A stretch of 64,000 nt of DNA from Bos javanicus (lineage: Eukaryota; Chordata; Mammalia; Artiodactyla; Bovidae), in contig NC_083882.1 in assembly GCF_032452875.1 (NCBI RefSeq), forward strand, positions 60,899,614 to 60,963,613. Reading direction: 5' to 3'. The notes beneath the pieces were generated by a model. It worked only from the letters and a program-made list of their open reading frames with translations, did not search any database and had not been told where the DNA came from. The position numbers were made by a program, and so were the translations under genes. Position 1 is the first letter of the stretch, and every line of letters starts with the position of its first letter. Positions 1-12,919 of the stretch are shown here, piece by piece.

Positions 1-24
1 AATACTAGCTACAGTATTTATGCA

Positions 25-103
25 TCCATGCTTAGTGGCTCAGTCGTGTCAAACTCTTTGTGACCCCATGGACTATAGCCCATCCGGCTCCTCTAAGAGA
101 AAC
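25..103 (-). mobile_element. Bov-tA SINE fragment
   Basis: Contains the antisense Bov-tA tail region (GCTCAGTCGTGTC through the CCATGGACT block) but stops after about 80 bases, so it is a 3' fragment. Confidence 0.75.
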
Positions 104-460
104 CCAAGCTACAGTGTGACCTCTCCCAAAATTACCTTCTTTGCTTTACATATCCAGGAACATCAACATCATTTTTGGATGAATCACACTTCTGTGTTTC
201 TCAATCATTCTTAACCTAAGCCCTCTTTGATAGGTGCAAATCTGATATGTCACATGCAATATGATATTCCTTTACTCAACACTTACCATAGTATTCTAAC
301 ACCTCTCAATACCTAAGAATAGAACATAGGATTAAGTTTTAATTTCTATACTTTGTATTATATGACACAACTTAGTTTTGTCTCCCAATTATGAAAGTAT
401 TATTTTCAGTACTTTCTGAATGCCCCTTATGTTGAAAAATTGCTATTACAGTCAGTGTAT

Positions 461-669
461 GTGTGCTGAGTTGCAATCTACTCTGCAACCCCATGGACTG
501 TGGCCTGCCAAGCTCCTCTATCCATGTAACTTTTCAAGCAAGGATACTGGAGTGGGTTGCCATTTCCTACACCAGGGGATCTTCCTCACCCAGAGATTGA
601 ATTTGTATCTCTTGTGCCTCCTGGATTGGCAGACGGATATTTTACCACCACGGTACCTGGGAAGCCTCC
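461..669 (-). mobile_element. Bov-tA SINE, first of a tandem pair
   Basis: A diverged antisense Bov-tA runs from the TGCTGAGTTGCAATC block to the GGGAAGCCTCC head. It is flanked by direct repeats ATTACAGTCAGTGT (445-458) and ATTACAGTTAGTGG (670-683). Confidence 0.85.
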
Positions 670-683
670 ATTACAGTTAGTGG

Positions 684-880
684 TTTAGTTGCGAAGTCGT
701 ATCTGACTCTTGCAGTCCCACAGACTGCCGCCTGCCAGGCTCCCCTATCCATGGGATTTTCTAGGCAAGAATACTGGAGTGGGTTGACATATCCTCCTCC
801 AGGGGATTTTCCCAACCAAGATATCAAACCCCGGTCGCCAGCATTGCAGGTGGATTCTGATGGAGCTACCAGGGAAGAAT
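684..880 (-). mobile_element. Bov-tA SINE, second of a tandem pair
   Basis: A second antisense copy begins directly after the shared repeat at 670-683 and ends at a third copy, ATTACAGTCAGTGTGT (881-896). The two SINEs differ at many positions, so the duplication is not recent. Confidence 0.85.
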
Positions 881-899
881 ATTACAGTCAGTGTGTACC

Positions 900-1779
900 C
901 ACAAATGTTGAACATCAGTGATGACTCCTGCCTTGGCCTGGGATGGTCCGTGGGCTTATACATCCTCATTTGTAAGAATGTGCTCTCACTCTATTCACTT
1001 GGCCTGGTATACTGGTATTCTGACTTTTACTTCCCATTCATAACAGGGCCACAACAACAGAGTTTAACCAATCACACTGATGACTGGAGAGCCTTTGTGG
1101 ATTTTATGAATTAGTGATAAAGTGGAACAAATCTGTAAAATAAAGGAAAACATCTCATCAAATTTATTCATTTATTTTGACAAGAGCAATTTTGTTTTAA
1201 TTGCTTATGATAGCATCTCAGGAAATGTGTTGCAGCATGTTTTCCCAAATTAATTAGGCCCCCTTTTCCCACCAAGGACTTCTGCTTACACAAGAAAAAG
1301 AAAATGGAGAAAAAGCCCCACAAATGTAGTCATTTTTAGGACTTCAGGAGAATATATGAAAATTTTTTAAAAGACAGTATCTGTTCTTTTTGAGTAAATA
1401 CTCTATAAGCTCATTTGGAGAGAAAATTAGGTATTGCTCTTAAAAGATAAATTTGGATATGAATTGAATTTGGAGCTGAATTTGCTTCTCTATGTGAAAA
1501 GTGTTTTGAAATGTGCTCTAAGAGGAAATAGTTTCAACTAAACTGTTTTTACTGATTCATAGACTTTCGGTACTAAAAGTAATTGAAAAACTGTCTAATC
1601 TAATATACTAATAGATGCAATATTTTCTATTTTGTGTCCCATGTATTACCTTATGAAAGAACTTAATCCCAATGCAGTTGAAATGAAGACTTTTGTTTCC
1701 ATTTAGAATGTCTCATTTTTTGACTAGTTTCATATTAATACACTGGAGGAAGTATAACATGTCACTTAAGAGAAAAGAC
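900..1779. other. No recognised feature
   Basis: AT-rich intergenic sequence with only short chance frames; nothing identifiable by eye. Confidence 0.6.
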
Positions 1780-1985
1780 CCTGAAAGCCCAGATAACTGG
1801 GGTCATATCTCATCTTCACCATTTCCCACCCATATAAACTTAAATAAGTTCTGAACCTCAGTCTATGATATTATTTAAATGCAGATAATGATAATATATT
1901 CCTCATCATATTGTTCTGAGAATAAAATGGTGTAAGGTACATAAAGTGCTTGACAGAGTGTCTGGCATTATAAGCACTAATATAC
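1780..1985 (+). repeat. MIR SINE
   Basis: The core order is diagnostic: a CCTCAGTCT-like block, GATAATGATAATA, a GTTCTGAGAATAAAATG block and CTTGACAGAGTGTCTGGCA. Old and diverged. Confidence 0.75.
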
Positions 1986-1989
1986 ATAA

Positions 1990-3180
1990 ACTATTTTTAG
2001 GAAGTTGAGAACCACACATTAGGAGAAGCTTGATCCAAGCACAGAACTCAGAATGTGGATCCACTTGCTGAGTTGGAACAAATTAATGAAGTCTCCTAAT
2101 ACCCTTATTTCTCACCCTACAAAATGGAGTTGAATGGCTAACCAAGAAGAAAAATCTACATTAGATGAATTTAGGTCCATCATAAATGTCCAGGACTCTA
2201 TCTTATGGCACTTAATCACAATATCCATTATCTTGATTTTGTGTGTAGAGCAAAATACATAATCCTTGCTGAGGAATCATAGCATACTTTAACTTGTTAA
2301 AGCCCTTCTCTGACCTTGGTAAAAGATTTTTACTTGACTGAGTTTTGTGTTTCAATTAACACAGTGGCACTGATTCAAATCTACTGCATTTTTTTAAACT
2401 AGCACTTTAGCAAACTCAATTAGGATTATGGCTAAAGTTCCATACTCTAAAGTTACTTTCCCATCATACTCTTTCAGCAAACAGAAGACTATCATATTAT
2501 GGGTTGACCACAGGCACCAATTACACATACATGATAAACTGCCTGGCATCAGGTTGTACTGTGAAAACATTTTCCTGTTTATGTAAAGTATTATATAATG
2601 ATACTTAAATTTTTATTTCTCTTTAAAGCACAACACTCCCCTTTTGTTCACGAGTGGTAATGGCTTCTGGATAACTGAAAGCTGATTTCTAAATGTGAAT
2701 AATGCATTTGTCTTAACTGTCATTCTCAGTGATGCTGAGAAAACATACTCAAGGAAATTATGTATCTGTATCTGACAAATTAAAGAAGAATGGAATTGTA
2801 TTTACATTTTAAAAGATTTAAAAATTTGAGCAAACTCAAATAACCATTTGAGTTTTATTTCAATAATTGATTTAAAACTTGTTTTGACTGAGTTGAAGCT
2901 TTTGATTCTTTCTTCTCCCTCTCCTCCCCATATATAATTTTGATTGAGATATTCCCTTGAATTGTTTTATGTTCTAGACTCTGCTTATGGCCTTTGTCAG
3001 ATTTTATGCCTCCTTACAGCCTGAAGAAAAATAGACATGATTGGGGATTCCACAATTAATACACTTGCTCTGCAGAGAGCCCCATGTGGGGTATTCAGAA
3101 AGAGAAATATGAAAGACATGGTCCTGCTCTCCAAGAAGATTATCCATCATGCTATGATCTCTTCTCCCCTATTCATTGAC
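1990..3180. other. No recognised feature
   Basis: AT-rich intergenic DNA without a credible gene, RNA or young repeat. Confidence 0.55.
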
Positions 3181-3184
3181 TATG

Positions 3185-3387
3185 TGAAGCTGCTCAGTCG
3201 GGTCCAACTGTTTGCGACCCCATGGACTGTAACCTACCAGGCTTCTCTGGCCATGGGATTTTACAGGCAAGAGTACTGGAGTGGGTTGCCATTTCCTTCT
3301 CCAGGGGATCTTCCCAACCCAGGGATCGAACCCTGGTCTCCTGCATTGCAGGCAGATGCTTTACCATCTGAACCATCAGGGAAGCTT
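3185..3387 (-). mobile_element. Bov-tA SINE
   Basis: Near-complete antisense copy from GCTGCTCAGTCGGGTCC to CCATCAGGGAAGC, with box-B-like GGGATCGAACCCTGG on the plus strand. Confidence 0.9.
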
Positions 3388-5250
3388 TGTATAAAGCTAC
3401 ATGAAATAAATTTCTCTATTTTTTCTGCCTGGTAACCTACATTCTCATCTTTTGTGATATATAAATGAGAAAACAATATTCTGTACACACATTTGAATTA
3501 GCTTTTTTTATTTTCTTCAAAAGCAGTGTGGTAATCATACAGCAACAGGCGCTGAACTTACAGTAGTACAACTATGATAAAATTTGCATTCTTATATTAT
3601 AGAGCTATGATACATACCTTCTTAGAGCAGCCAGAGCCAGCCATCTAAACTTTTGAAGAGGTGGACACAGAGTAGCCCAACACATTATATACAACTCAGA
3701 AATTGGAGACAGCTCATCCAGCTCTTTATCCTGACTTTCTACTACCAAGTCAGAAAAGCTCTTATTTGGATTTATATGGGGAACAAGAAAACTAAACAAA
3801 GTAAAACAATAATATACGCTACCACCAACACAAGAACATATGTCCTAGAATATGCACCAGTACCCAGGATATTTTATGTCACTTAAAAATTGTAGTTTAT
3901 AGTTGAATAAATCACTAGATAAATTTGCATCTGTTTTTCCCCCCACAGTGGATGTCTATATTATGTTGAATCTCTTCTGCTTCAACAAACAAGATGAAAA
4001 AAGCATTTTGATTGTTATTATTATTAGTGCTTTATTATATTATTCTAGGAATATAATAAAATTGTGATTCAGATTCAATTAATTTAAAATTTTTGACATG
4101 ACTAAGGAGTAGACTAAAGATAAACTTTGTCACAATCATGAAGAAAGTGTTTGTAATCAAAACTGCAAAAAATATGTCTAATCTACTGAAAACTTTTAGT
4201 GACTCCATCATTTGTTTGCAAATAGTAGTTTCTAATTACAAATAAATCTGAAATAATTCTGTAATAGGCCCTCTACTACAAAGAATTTGTTAGCAAGGAA
4301 TGTCAGTAGTCGTCAAGCAAAGCACTGAGAAGGGAACTAAAGGAACAACACTGCATTTATTTTTAGCACAATCTAGATATTTTGCTGGAATCTCGGCCCA
4401 GTTACTCTGAGTACAAAGCCTAAAAATCAATTTTAGTACTTGGAAAAATAATAATAAAATGGCATTTGAGGCAGATCATTTTTATAATAGCTTTAACCAG
4501 TATTTAAGTATTTGACAGTGAATGCTAACCAGACCACAGTGGGAAGCAAAGACCATCTGGTGACAACATGGCTCCAGCATAACCCAATGCCTTATCAGCT
4601 CCACTACTGTGAGGGTATTTCCCTTCCCACGCCCAGCATATATACACATCACTAACCAATTGTGTCACTCTTTTCCATCAAGCTCAGACTATAGTCTCTG
4701 GAGCTTTCTATAGACATCTGTTCAAGAAGAAAAGAATGGAGTTAGTCGAAGAGATGAACCTTATTTGCTACTTCCATCTTAAGATTAAATCATGATAATC
4801 CTTTCTGAATTGCTGATAAACTGTCATGAGATTCAGTAAACTCTGTTCCAGGCAGGGTGCATGAGTGTTGAAATGGGATGCGGTTTATGTGAGTAGGTCT
4901 AACTAAGAACTTTAGATGTGTCTTTACCATTCAAAGCTATTATTTACAGAACAGAGACTCAAACTCTCCCACTCTGGACTTCTCAAATATGCCATGGGAT
5001 ACTTTAGACACAAGTGTCAAAGCACAGAGCTGCTTGCCACTTCATTGTAAATCTATGAATGTGTATATCCCCTCATAGCCAGAAAAAAAAATTATAAGAA
5101 AAAATAAAGAGCATGTTAAGTCATATATAAGTGCATTATCTGACTTGCACGATAACTACTTAGTTCAAACTTCGAGTCCCATAGAGGAAATGCCTTTCTA
5201 AACAGCTCACCTCTGAAGCCCCAGGTAGCAAAGACCATTTTAACTTTTTT
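3388..5250. other. No recognised feature
   Basis: AT-rich unique-looking sequence; open frames such as the one at 3653-3886 lack any family signature. Confidence 0.55.
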
Positions 5251-5254
5251 CACC

Positions 5255-5430
5255 TGGGAATGCCCTGAATCAAACTGTGCTTCAGAGATCAGTAGCATTC
5301 GTATCACCTGGGAGCTTGTTAGAAATGCAAAAATCATGGCCCTCATTGAGACCAACTGAATCAAATTCTGCATATTAACAGGCTATTGAACAAATCTGTA
5401 TGCACATTAAAGTTTTAGAAGCACTTATCT
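5255..5430. repeat. hAT-Charlie type DNA transposon remnant (MER5/MER20-like)
   Basis: The block GTATCACCTGGGAGCTTGTT with AGAAATGCAAA and the following GACCAACTGAATCA order resemble the Charlie non-autonomous elements. No terminal repeats remain, so the subfamily is uncertain. Confidence 0.5.
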
Positions 5431-5439
5431 AGACTTGCA

Positions 5440-8110
5440 GATGCCCAGACCCAAGAGAGATGTTACAGAATTTTAATACAAATTTTCAAAAATTTTCTTT
5501 TCTAGATTCTACAGTGTAGACCAAATTCTGCTCTGTGGAACAAAAAAAACCCAATGAGATTCTCTGAAAAGAAATAAGAGATAGAAAGGGGGGCAGTTAT
5601 GTTTAAAAACATGAAAGCCCATACACGAACCTTTTGGAAATTCACTATATACATTAGCATAGTATAGGCTCTAAAAAGTACCATCACAAAGAAACTAGTT
5701 TCTCTTTGTTTAACTTACTCTTTCAAAAAAATGACTATTAACTGTTTATGAGCCCCTGTGGGAAAACTGCTAAAAACTAATTTCCTGCAGCACACAAAAC
5801 TCTGCAGCACATGAAAGCCTCCTACTTCATCTTTGGGATCTATATTATTCAAAGACAAAGGTATAGTGAAGTCTTTTTGGTATATCTGAAAGCATAAAAT
5901 AAAAGAAAAATGAAAATCTAAGGCCCCAGAATAACCTGTATCAAAGTGAATTTTTGCTATATAAGACTGTATTCACAAGCTCGTATATATTTGTCTGGAA
6001 TCAAAGTACAGATAAAGATCTAGAGTTGGAAACTGAACCATGTCAAAAAAGTAGCCACATCCTACAAACATAATAATAAAAGATTTTGATGTTCTCTGCT
6101 CCATGCTTTAGAATTAGTTCTCAGGGTGATCTTACTGCTCAAGATGATTCACAAATACTGAGTTTTGTCCTTATCTTTATGAGTATCTTTGCAGGTTCAC
6201 AATAAAAACATCATTGCTCCCTGAACACTGTGATCAGGAAGCTACTCAAATGTAGGGTACGACCCAACACTCAAATGGACTAACGATTCAGTACCACCCA
6301 AATCTGTATATTTAAAGAAAGCAGACAGAACTTGAGACAGGGCGAAACAACACCTGAATGAGAAAGCAGGGTGGTAACAGGATGAAGAAAACCGCTTCCA
6401 GCCCTTGTACTCACCACCCAAGTCTTCCACCCTCGAACGTGTCACAACCTGGTTATATGGATTCACACATTTTCTTAGCAAGTTTCCAAATTCCCGTCTC
6501 TCCCAAAAGACATTTCTAGTGGGTTCTAAAAATTTCACAAAGCCCCAACCTTTCACTTATTTTTACTTTTACCTTCTGGACAGTTAGCCGAAGGCAAAAC
6601 TTGAACCAGTAGTTGAGAGCAGCCAGGTCCTTCAGAGGAACCTACTCTATAACCCAGACACCTGGGTTACTATCTACTCACTCATATAAGCAACACCTGA
6701 TGTTAGGATTAAAGGTAGAGTCCCTTCTCTGTCCACAAAACCCTACTTGTTGGATCCCAAATGTGAAAAGAACAAAATAAAATGACAGGCTCCCATCTGG
6801 GGAGGTAGATGTTGCCCCTCTGAATCCTTACCACTAAGATCTCAGAGACTGTGATTCTTTTTAATGGCAGAGAATCGCCAGCCAAGAAAGGAAGGCCAAG
6901 CCCATCAGCAAACAATTGTTTGATCCCAAATCAAAAGGAATACAGCCCTCAGATATGCCTTGTTATGAACCAGGAATGAACAACCATACAGTCACTTATC
7001 TGAACATTCCCCCAAATCTAAATACATCCTCTTATATCATGATTATTATTAACAGCTATTAATAATTAAGAACTCTTAATAGCTTATATTCTAATCAAAG
7101 TTATCCACTTTGGGGCCAAAATTCAGTGTTGCAATTTAAAGGAAACTAATTTTTTTTAACTGACATCTGAAAAGGAGAAAAGGGTCCTTAATAGTAAAAA
7201 ATGGTATAGCAACCAACCAGGTTTGAGCTATGCACACAACACACACACACACATACATATATGATAAAATCGGCCCTTAAATTGGATTCTATATAATATA
7301 TTCCAACTTTTGATTCAGAAAATATGATCACTCAAACATTCACAAGAGTAAAGGTATGTGAGAGATCTTGAATCAATTTTGGTAGAGGCTACATGACTTT
7401 GGAGGTAAATAAGGAGGAAAAGCCACATCTGGGACTCTTAATCTAGTACAAATTTGTAAGTCACTAGAAAGGAGTAACTCCAAACAGCTGATCCACGGCT
7501 TATGCAATTTTCTAAATCAGGTCTTCAGTGAAGTGCAGAGGTCAATGGAGGCTGCACTGCTATTATGAGGGACTACGATGCGGCGTCATAAATGAAACGA
7601 GTTGTGTGGGCAACAATGGCGAGGAAATCCAGAATCACACACCGAAAAGAAAAACAAATCTGACAATTGCTTTTTCTCTGAAAGAAAACTTGGATTGCAA
7701 GGGTCATGAACAATTCCCTTCAAGAGCTTCCCCCAAAACTAGCATAGATCTTTGCCCACCAACCACAGGAAATTACTCTAATTGGATCCATCTTGCTATC
7801 AGAAATTATTTCAGAGGAAAAAATGACTCCTAGAAACAGATAAAGTTATTTTATTTACGTGAGATAAAATTCTAAAAAGTGTAAAAGCATCAGACCAGAC
7901 AGCGTGCCATTGCAGGAAAATATATTAATTCTGAATGATATACGAGCACAGCCAGAAGTCAGAGAAAACCCGAGCACCGGATAATGCACAGAAAGCAAGC
8001 TAGTGGAAGATCAACCAGGAGATAAAAGCACAAATCACAGGGCCTGTATCTTGACGTGTCTAAATTTTCTTCCCTTTTTAAGGGCTAGGTAAGATGCCAT
8101 GAAAATACTC
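5440..8110. other. No recognised gene; short (AC)n near 7235-7262
   Basis: Intergenic, AT-rich. The 101-codon frame at 7528-7833 and the frame at 6242-6556 (minus) show no known domain and no splice or promoter context. A short CA/TA microsatellite occurs near 7235-7262. Confidence 0.5.
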
Positions 8111-8114
8111 CAAG

Positions 8115-8300
8115 AAACCTTCTCTCATCCCCATAACAAAATTCATGTCTGACCTCCAACAGCTCCTTATCTGGCTGGACCTCTCTCGTGCCACTTCTCA
8201 CTTCTGCCTTATATTACAGTTATTTATAGATAGCTCATCTTTTCTACTAGGCTGTGAGCTCTTTGAAGATGGAAACTAACATTTGGTAAATCACTCGCTC
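8115..8300 (+). repeat. L2 LINE 3'-end fragment
   Basis: Contains the typical L2 tail motif (TAGGCTGTGAGCTCTTTGAAGATGG-type) after a Cys/Pro-rich C-terminal coding remnant. Ancient and diverged. Confidence 0.55.
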
Positions 8301-8304
8301 TGCC

Positions 8305-8430
8305 CAAGGTACTGTATTTGGTGTTTTCACATGCATTACCACAATTAATCCTTGTAAACCCCCCTGGGAGATAGGTCTCATTTTCACATTTCTGGAAGTT
8401 CAAAGAAGGCTTTGCTCACAGTCTGACTTT
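8305..8430 (-). repeat. MIR fragment (antisense)
   Basis: The order ACCACAATTAATCCTTG, CCCTGGGAGATAGGT and TCTCATTTTCACAT matches the antisense MIR core. Confidence 0.5.
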
Positions 8431-8435
8431 TACTA

Positions 8436-8641
8436 AGGGCTGTGGTGGCTCAGTGGTAAAGAATCTGCCTGCCAAGCATGAGATGCAGGTTGGATCTCTG
8501 GACTGAGAAGATCCCCCCAGAGAGGGAATGGCAACCTACTCCAGAATTCTTGCCTGGGAAATCCCCTGGACAGAGATGCCTGGTGGGCTACAGATCATGA
8601 GGTCACAAAAGAGTCAGATATGACTTAGTGTCTAAACAACA
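8436..8641 (+). mobile_element. Bov-tA SINE
   Basis: Sense copy from GGCTGTGGTGGCTCAG through the GGGCTACAG block to GACTTAGTGTCTAAACAAC; moderately diverged. Confidence 0.9.
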
Positions 8642-8649
8642 GATAGAAG

Positions 8650-9545
8650 ATAGGAACTTAGGTTGAATCTGAAGTTGATGGCTATCCCATTATAAAGAAT
8701 TATATCTAACTCATCTTGATAACCAACCCCAGCATGGTTATCTGAACATATGAGATGCTCAATACACCCTTGCTTATTTGGTTAGGTAATGTCTACTGAA
8801 TACAAAGACAAGATTAATTGTCTATCTTTCAGGGCATCTTCTAAAATCCTGCCCAGAAAATAAAACAGCATCAAAATGACTAAATGTATCCTCTGTAGAC
8901 TGTAAAAATTCAAACTTCAAAAAGAGTAAAAAAGAAAAAAGAGGCAGCAAGCCAGTTTCTAATTTATCCTTGGATGAGCTCCATAAAAACCATGTATGTT
9001 GTACATAAGAACACACTGTTCTGATTGACTATAGCATCCTGACACACTACACAGATGAAACATAGGAAATTAAATGGTACTGGGAGTTTTCTCAACAGTC
9101 CATTAAATAGTCTATCAAAATAAGCAATAACATTGCTCTAATCAGGCCCACTTTTCATAAAAATCAATTGTTTATCTTTTTTTATATGGAAGCTTCTTAA
9201 TTGTGGCCTGAATGGGGAGAATCATTCACAAAGATCATATTTTCCCCTCTAAAGAGGAAGAATTCTGAGTTTCACTATTTCAGCTGGACCCACAGTTATA
9301 AATTTGATAAGCTTCTTGGGAGTGCCTTAAGTATTTTTCCCTTTAATAAACAAGTCTCTACACTAATTTTGAAATAGCCAGCTCTTTTGATAACTGTGTC
9401 AAAATGAAGTCCAAGAGGATAAACTGCCTTGAGATTTGAAAGTGGCTTCAAATTCAGTCTAAAATTATTTAGAATTTTATAATATGGCTTCTTAATTTTA
9501 AAAAAGTAATTAATTGGACAATGGGCACAGTGCTAAGAAATGCTG
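8650..9545. other. No recognised feature
   Basis: AT-rich intergenic sequence. Confidence 0.55.
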
Positions 9546-9549
9546 CATA

Positions 9550-9690
9550 CAAACTGGAAAAGTCATCTGATTAGAGATATAAGACCTAGGTTTAGCCCCA
9601 GGTAGTATAATCCTTATTTACCAAGTTTTAGTTACTTCATCTCTAAAATGACTGATCTAATGACTTTTAGATCTAAAGTCCCATGATTCT
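9550..9690 (+). repeat. MIR fragment
   Basis: Blocks GACCTAGGTTTAGCCCC and AGTTACTTCATCTCTAAAATGA follow the MIR core order. Confidence 0.55.
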
Positions 9691-9744
9691 ACTCAACAAG
9701 TAATGGTCATGGTTTTCACCAGAACTTCGATCAGGGAAAATGTG

Positions 9745-9950
9745 TGAAGTGTTAGTCACTCAGTCATGTTTGATTCTTTGCAACTCCAGGGACTGTAGCC
9801 CACCAGGCTCCTCTGTCCATGGAATTCTCCAGGCAATACTGGAGTGGGTTGCCATTCCATTCTCCAGGGGATCTTCCTGACCCATGGACTGAACTTGGGT
9901 CTCCTGCATTGCAGGCAGATTCTTTACCATCTCAGCCACCAGGGAAGACC
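9745..9950 (-). mobile_element. Bov-tA SINE
   Basis: Antisense copy from AGTGTTAGTCACTCAG to the GCCACCAGGGAAGACC head. It sits immediately left of an old LTR-like repeat. Confidence 0.9.
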
Positions 9951-9954
9951 TCTC

Positions 9955-10378
9955 AGGAACAATCATGAACCCCTAATATATTCACATCCTGATTCCCAGA
10001 ATGTGTGAGAAATTTTGTAGATGCGATACAGTAAAAGATTTTGAGATGGGAGATTATCCAGATGGGCTCAATGCAATCATAGAATCCACGTAAGCATGAG
10101 TTGAAAGGGTCAGAGTCAGAGAAGAGGTGAAGTGGAGGCTGGAGTGATGGCAACTGCTGGCTGTGAAGATGGAAGAGGGCCAGGAGCCTAGGGATGTGGG
10201 AAGCCCCTAAAAGCTGAAAGAGGCAAGGAAGTAGGTCCTCCACCAGAGCCTCTAGAAGGAATGCAACTCTGCTGATTTCTTGATTGTAGAAACTCTGATC
10301 TCCATAATTGTAAGATAATAAATTTGTGTTGTTTCAAGACACAAATCTGTGGTAACAGAAAACTAACACAGACCTGAA
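9955..10378 (+). repeat. Old LTR-like repeat, probably ERVL-MaLR group
   Basis: It shares the block order of a common mammalian LTR-type repeat: CCCAGAATGTGTGA, GGGAGATTATCC, GGAGTGATGG, AGAGGCAAGGAAG, AATTGTAAGATAATAAATTTG, then CTAACAC. This is a non-coding remnant of an ancient endogenous element. The family name is from memory. Confidence 0.5.
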
Positions 10379-10379
10379 T

Positions 10380-11805
10380 ATGCTTCAGTACCATTTGTAT
10401 CAGATATACCACAAAAATATGGAAATATTATGTTATCTTTCTTACATTTGTCAATTGATATATTCAAAAGTGAAAATTTTTCTATTGCTTATGATTATGA
10501 GGAACAGTATCAATACTTAAATTACTCAATCCTATAATCATGAGATGTTCATGTAAAAGTGGAGTAATGAAAATAATAATCACAACAATAAACAAATACT
10601 GAGCATTTAGTCACTTTGTGTGTGTTATCTTGGTTGAGGCATATTCTGATTTCAATGACTCTGTCTTCTGCCTTCTTACCTCCTTCCCAAAGGTGGGAAG
10701 CCATGGAGGAGGAAGGCAAGACAAGATTAGTTAGTATTACATACTGTTCTTCAGAAAGAGGAACTGAAACCATTTTTCTGATTTAATTCAGAGACAAATT
10801 CATGCTACAATCATGAAATATGAGGTCAGCCTTCTCATTAGACTCCACATCAGAGCAGTCAGCCACAGTCTACAATGTATCAGACAACCTCTGTTCCATT
10901 TGAGACTCAAACAGGCAATACTTTGTATTAAAGCCATCACCCAGAAGCCAAGAGCAGCAACTTAAAAACAAATGCTTAATTGATCCATTTACCTAGATAC
11001 TTCCTATGGGAAGAATTGTATTACTATTACTTGACTGAAGCTCATATTATATTTTGTGCATGTGTGTGTGGGGGTGTGGGTGTGAGAAAGAGAGACAGAG
11101 AAGGGAAATAAGGCACAGCAATTGATTAGATGCTTCCTCATTTAATTCAATTACTTAGAAGAGCAAAAGGCCATAAGTGAAATTCTAACTGTTGCAAGAG
11201 ACAGATGCTAATAGATGCTGAGAGACAACCAAAGTTATATCTCTAGGAGCAATATAATAATCAGCTAACAAAATATCAAGTTAGAGAGACATGAAGAAGT
11301 CATGGAAAAAACATGACCCCTCCATTGTAAATGTCAATATCCAATTTTAGAATCTTCTGCAAAGAAAATATTTCATCATATGTGAGAATATCCCTGCTTT
11401 CACTTGATTCCAATCAATTTCTCGCATCATCTCTCTAAATATGAAATATAAAATGCTTCTTTTCAATAGGACCATTATTTCAAAAATAAGCTACAAAATT
11501 TAAAAAATATTAAATCTACAAAATTTAACCATTATTAAATCCAAATACATATATGCAGCAGTCTAAAATAAAAATAGCAAAGTTTGTGCTTTCCTCTGAA
11601 CAGAAATGTTCCTAAAGCAGCAGACTGTGTTTAGCTGACAAAATCAGTTTTCCTCCCTCCATTAGTTTTCATAAAGATCTGGTATAAAAGAAATGTCAAG
11701 TCAACAAAGTCAACGACAAATTTAAGATTTCCACAGCACTGATATATACTCCCATTTACATGTCTCACAGTGACCAACATGATTTTTTCCCAAATCAGCC
11801 TCTCT
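10380..11805. other. No recognised feature; G-rich low complexity near 11059-11105
   Basis: Intergenic. A GTGTGTGTGGGGGTGTGGG stretch followed by GA-rich sequence is low complexity only. Confidence 0.5.
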
Positions 11806-11807
11806 CA

Positions 11808-11950
11808 CAAGACGGTAAGCTCAAGGGTAAGAATGAGTATCTTCCTGATCTCTGTGCATCTCCAGAACATCAAATATTTGTTGGCAAGTAATGAGTGCCG
11901 ATAGGTACTCACTAAGAGTTTTTTTAATGATAAATTAATGAATTAATGAC
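11808..11950 (+). repeat. L2/MIR-like 3' fragment
   Basis: Pattern of AGACGGTAAGCTCAAGGGTA, CTCTGTGCATCTCCAGAAC and TAGGTACTCACTAAGAG resembles an L2 tail. Confidence 0.45.
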
Positions 11951-12149
11951 AAAGACTTTGATCTGAATATACATTGAAGTCAAGTGTATGCCTCATTGAA
12001 ACTTAAGCCCCAGTCTATTAATAATAAAGACTTGCAGAAGATGATGAGAAAAACAAAGATTTAAATGGATGTCAGATGTAACCTTTTGAAGAAGAAAGTC
12101 AAGTGTTGTGGTGCTACTTCTGTATACATCCTTTTTTAATACCAAAAAA

Positions 12150-12240
12150 GAAGAGTATGTTTCATCCATGCCACTGACCCAGCACAGGAGTCTTCATATA
12201 GTAAATGCTCACTAAATATTAGCTGACGACTGGATTAATG
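12150..12240 (+). repeat. L2/MIR 3' fragment
   Basis: GACCCAGCACAGGAGTC followed by TAGTAAATGCTCACTAAATATT is the usual tail pattern. Confidence 0.45.
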
Positions 12241-12554
12241 AACAATTATACGATATACTATGAGTGGTCTTCTTAAATTTTAAAATCAGTGACACTTGTC
12301 AAATTATAACAATTTTATAAGACCCTTAAATGTCCACATGCAAAGTCTGATGTATTTTCTCCCCGCTGTAAGAGTGATTGCTAACATGGTTGTAAATCAA
12401 ATTAAAACTGGCAATTTTCTTTTATTAATGCTCATAGACAACCCACCCTGACCTACAAGAACATCTTTTCCATACCTCTCCCACCACTCCATTCACCCCT
12501 CCATCCACTTAACCAACTGGTTGACCACAGTTCAGATCTGCAGTTGAAATCAGA

Positions 12555-12680
12555 AGTGCAGCTGCCTGTTGTACAGAAGAAATTAATGTAACATTGTAAA
12601 GCAGTTACGTTCCACTTGAACACAACACTGCAAATCAACTATACTTCAATACAATAAATTAAAAATTTTAAAACAGAAGT
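12555..12680 (+). repeat. L1 3'-end fragment with A-rich tail
   Basis: AACATTGTAAAGCAGTTACG and AATCAACTATACTTCAATA match the ruminant L1 3' end; a related end occurs at about 44320-44374 in this window. Confidence 0.6.
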
Positions 12681-12863
12681 ACAACTGCCTAATTGTTATA
12701 TCATTATGACTAAGGTAAAAAAATACATGATTATTTGAACATGAAATGTAATGAGTCCCAGGAGCCTTACACAGTCAGTGCTGTCAAAGCAACTGAGTAG
12801 GAAAAAGGAAGTGCTCTGGGGGTATAAGAGGAAGGTGCTTCAGTGGCTTAATTAGTTTGTGTA

Positions 12864-12917
12864 AGTGTATATATATATATATATGTATGTATATATTCAA
12901 GTATATACATACACACA
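12864..12917. repeat. (TA)n/(TG)n microsatellite
   Basis: Alternating TA then TATG units, partly palindromic with the following ACATACACAC stretch. Confidence 0.9.
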
Positions 12918-12919
12918 TT

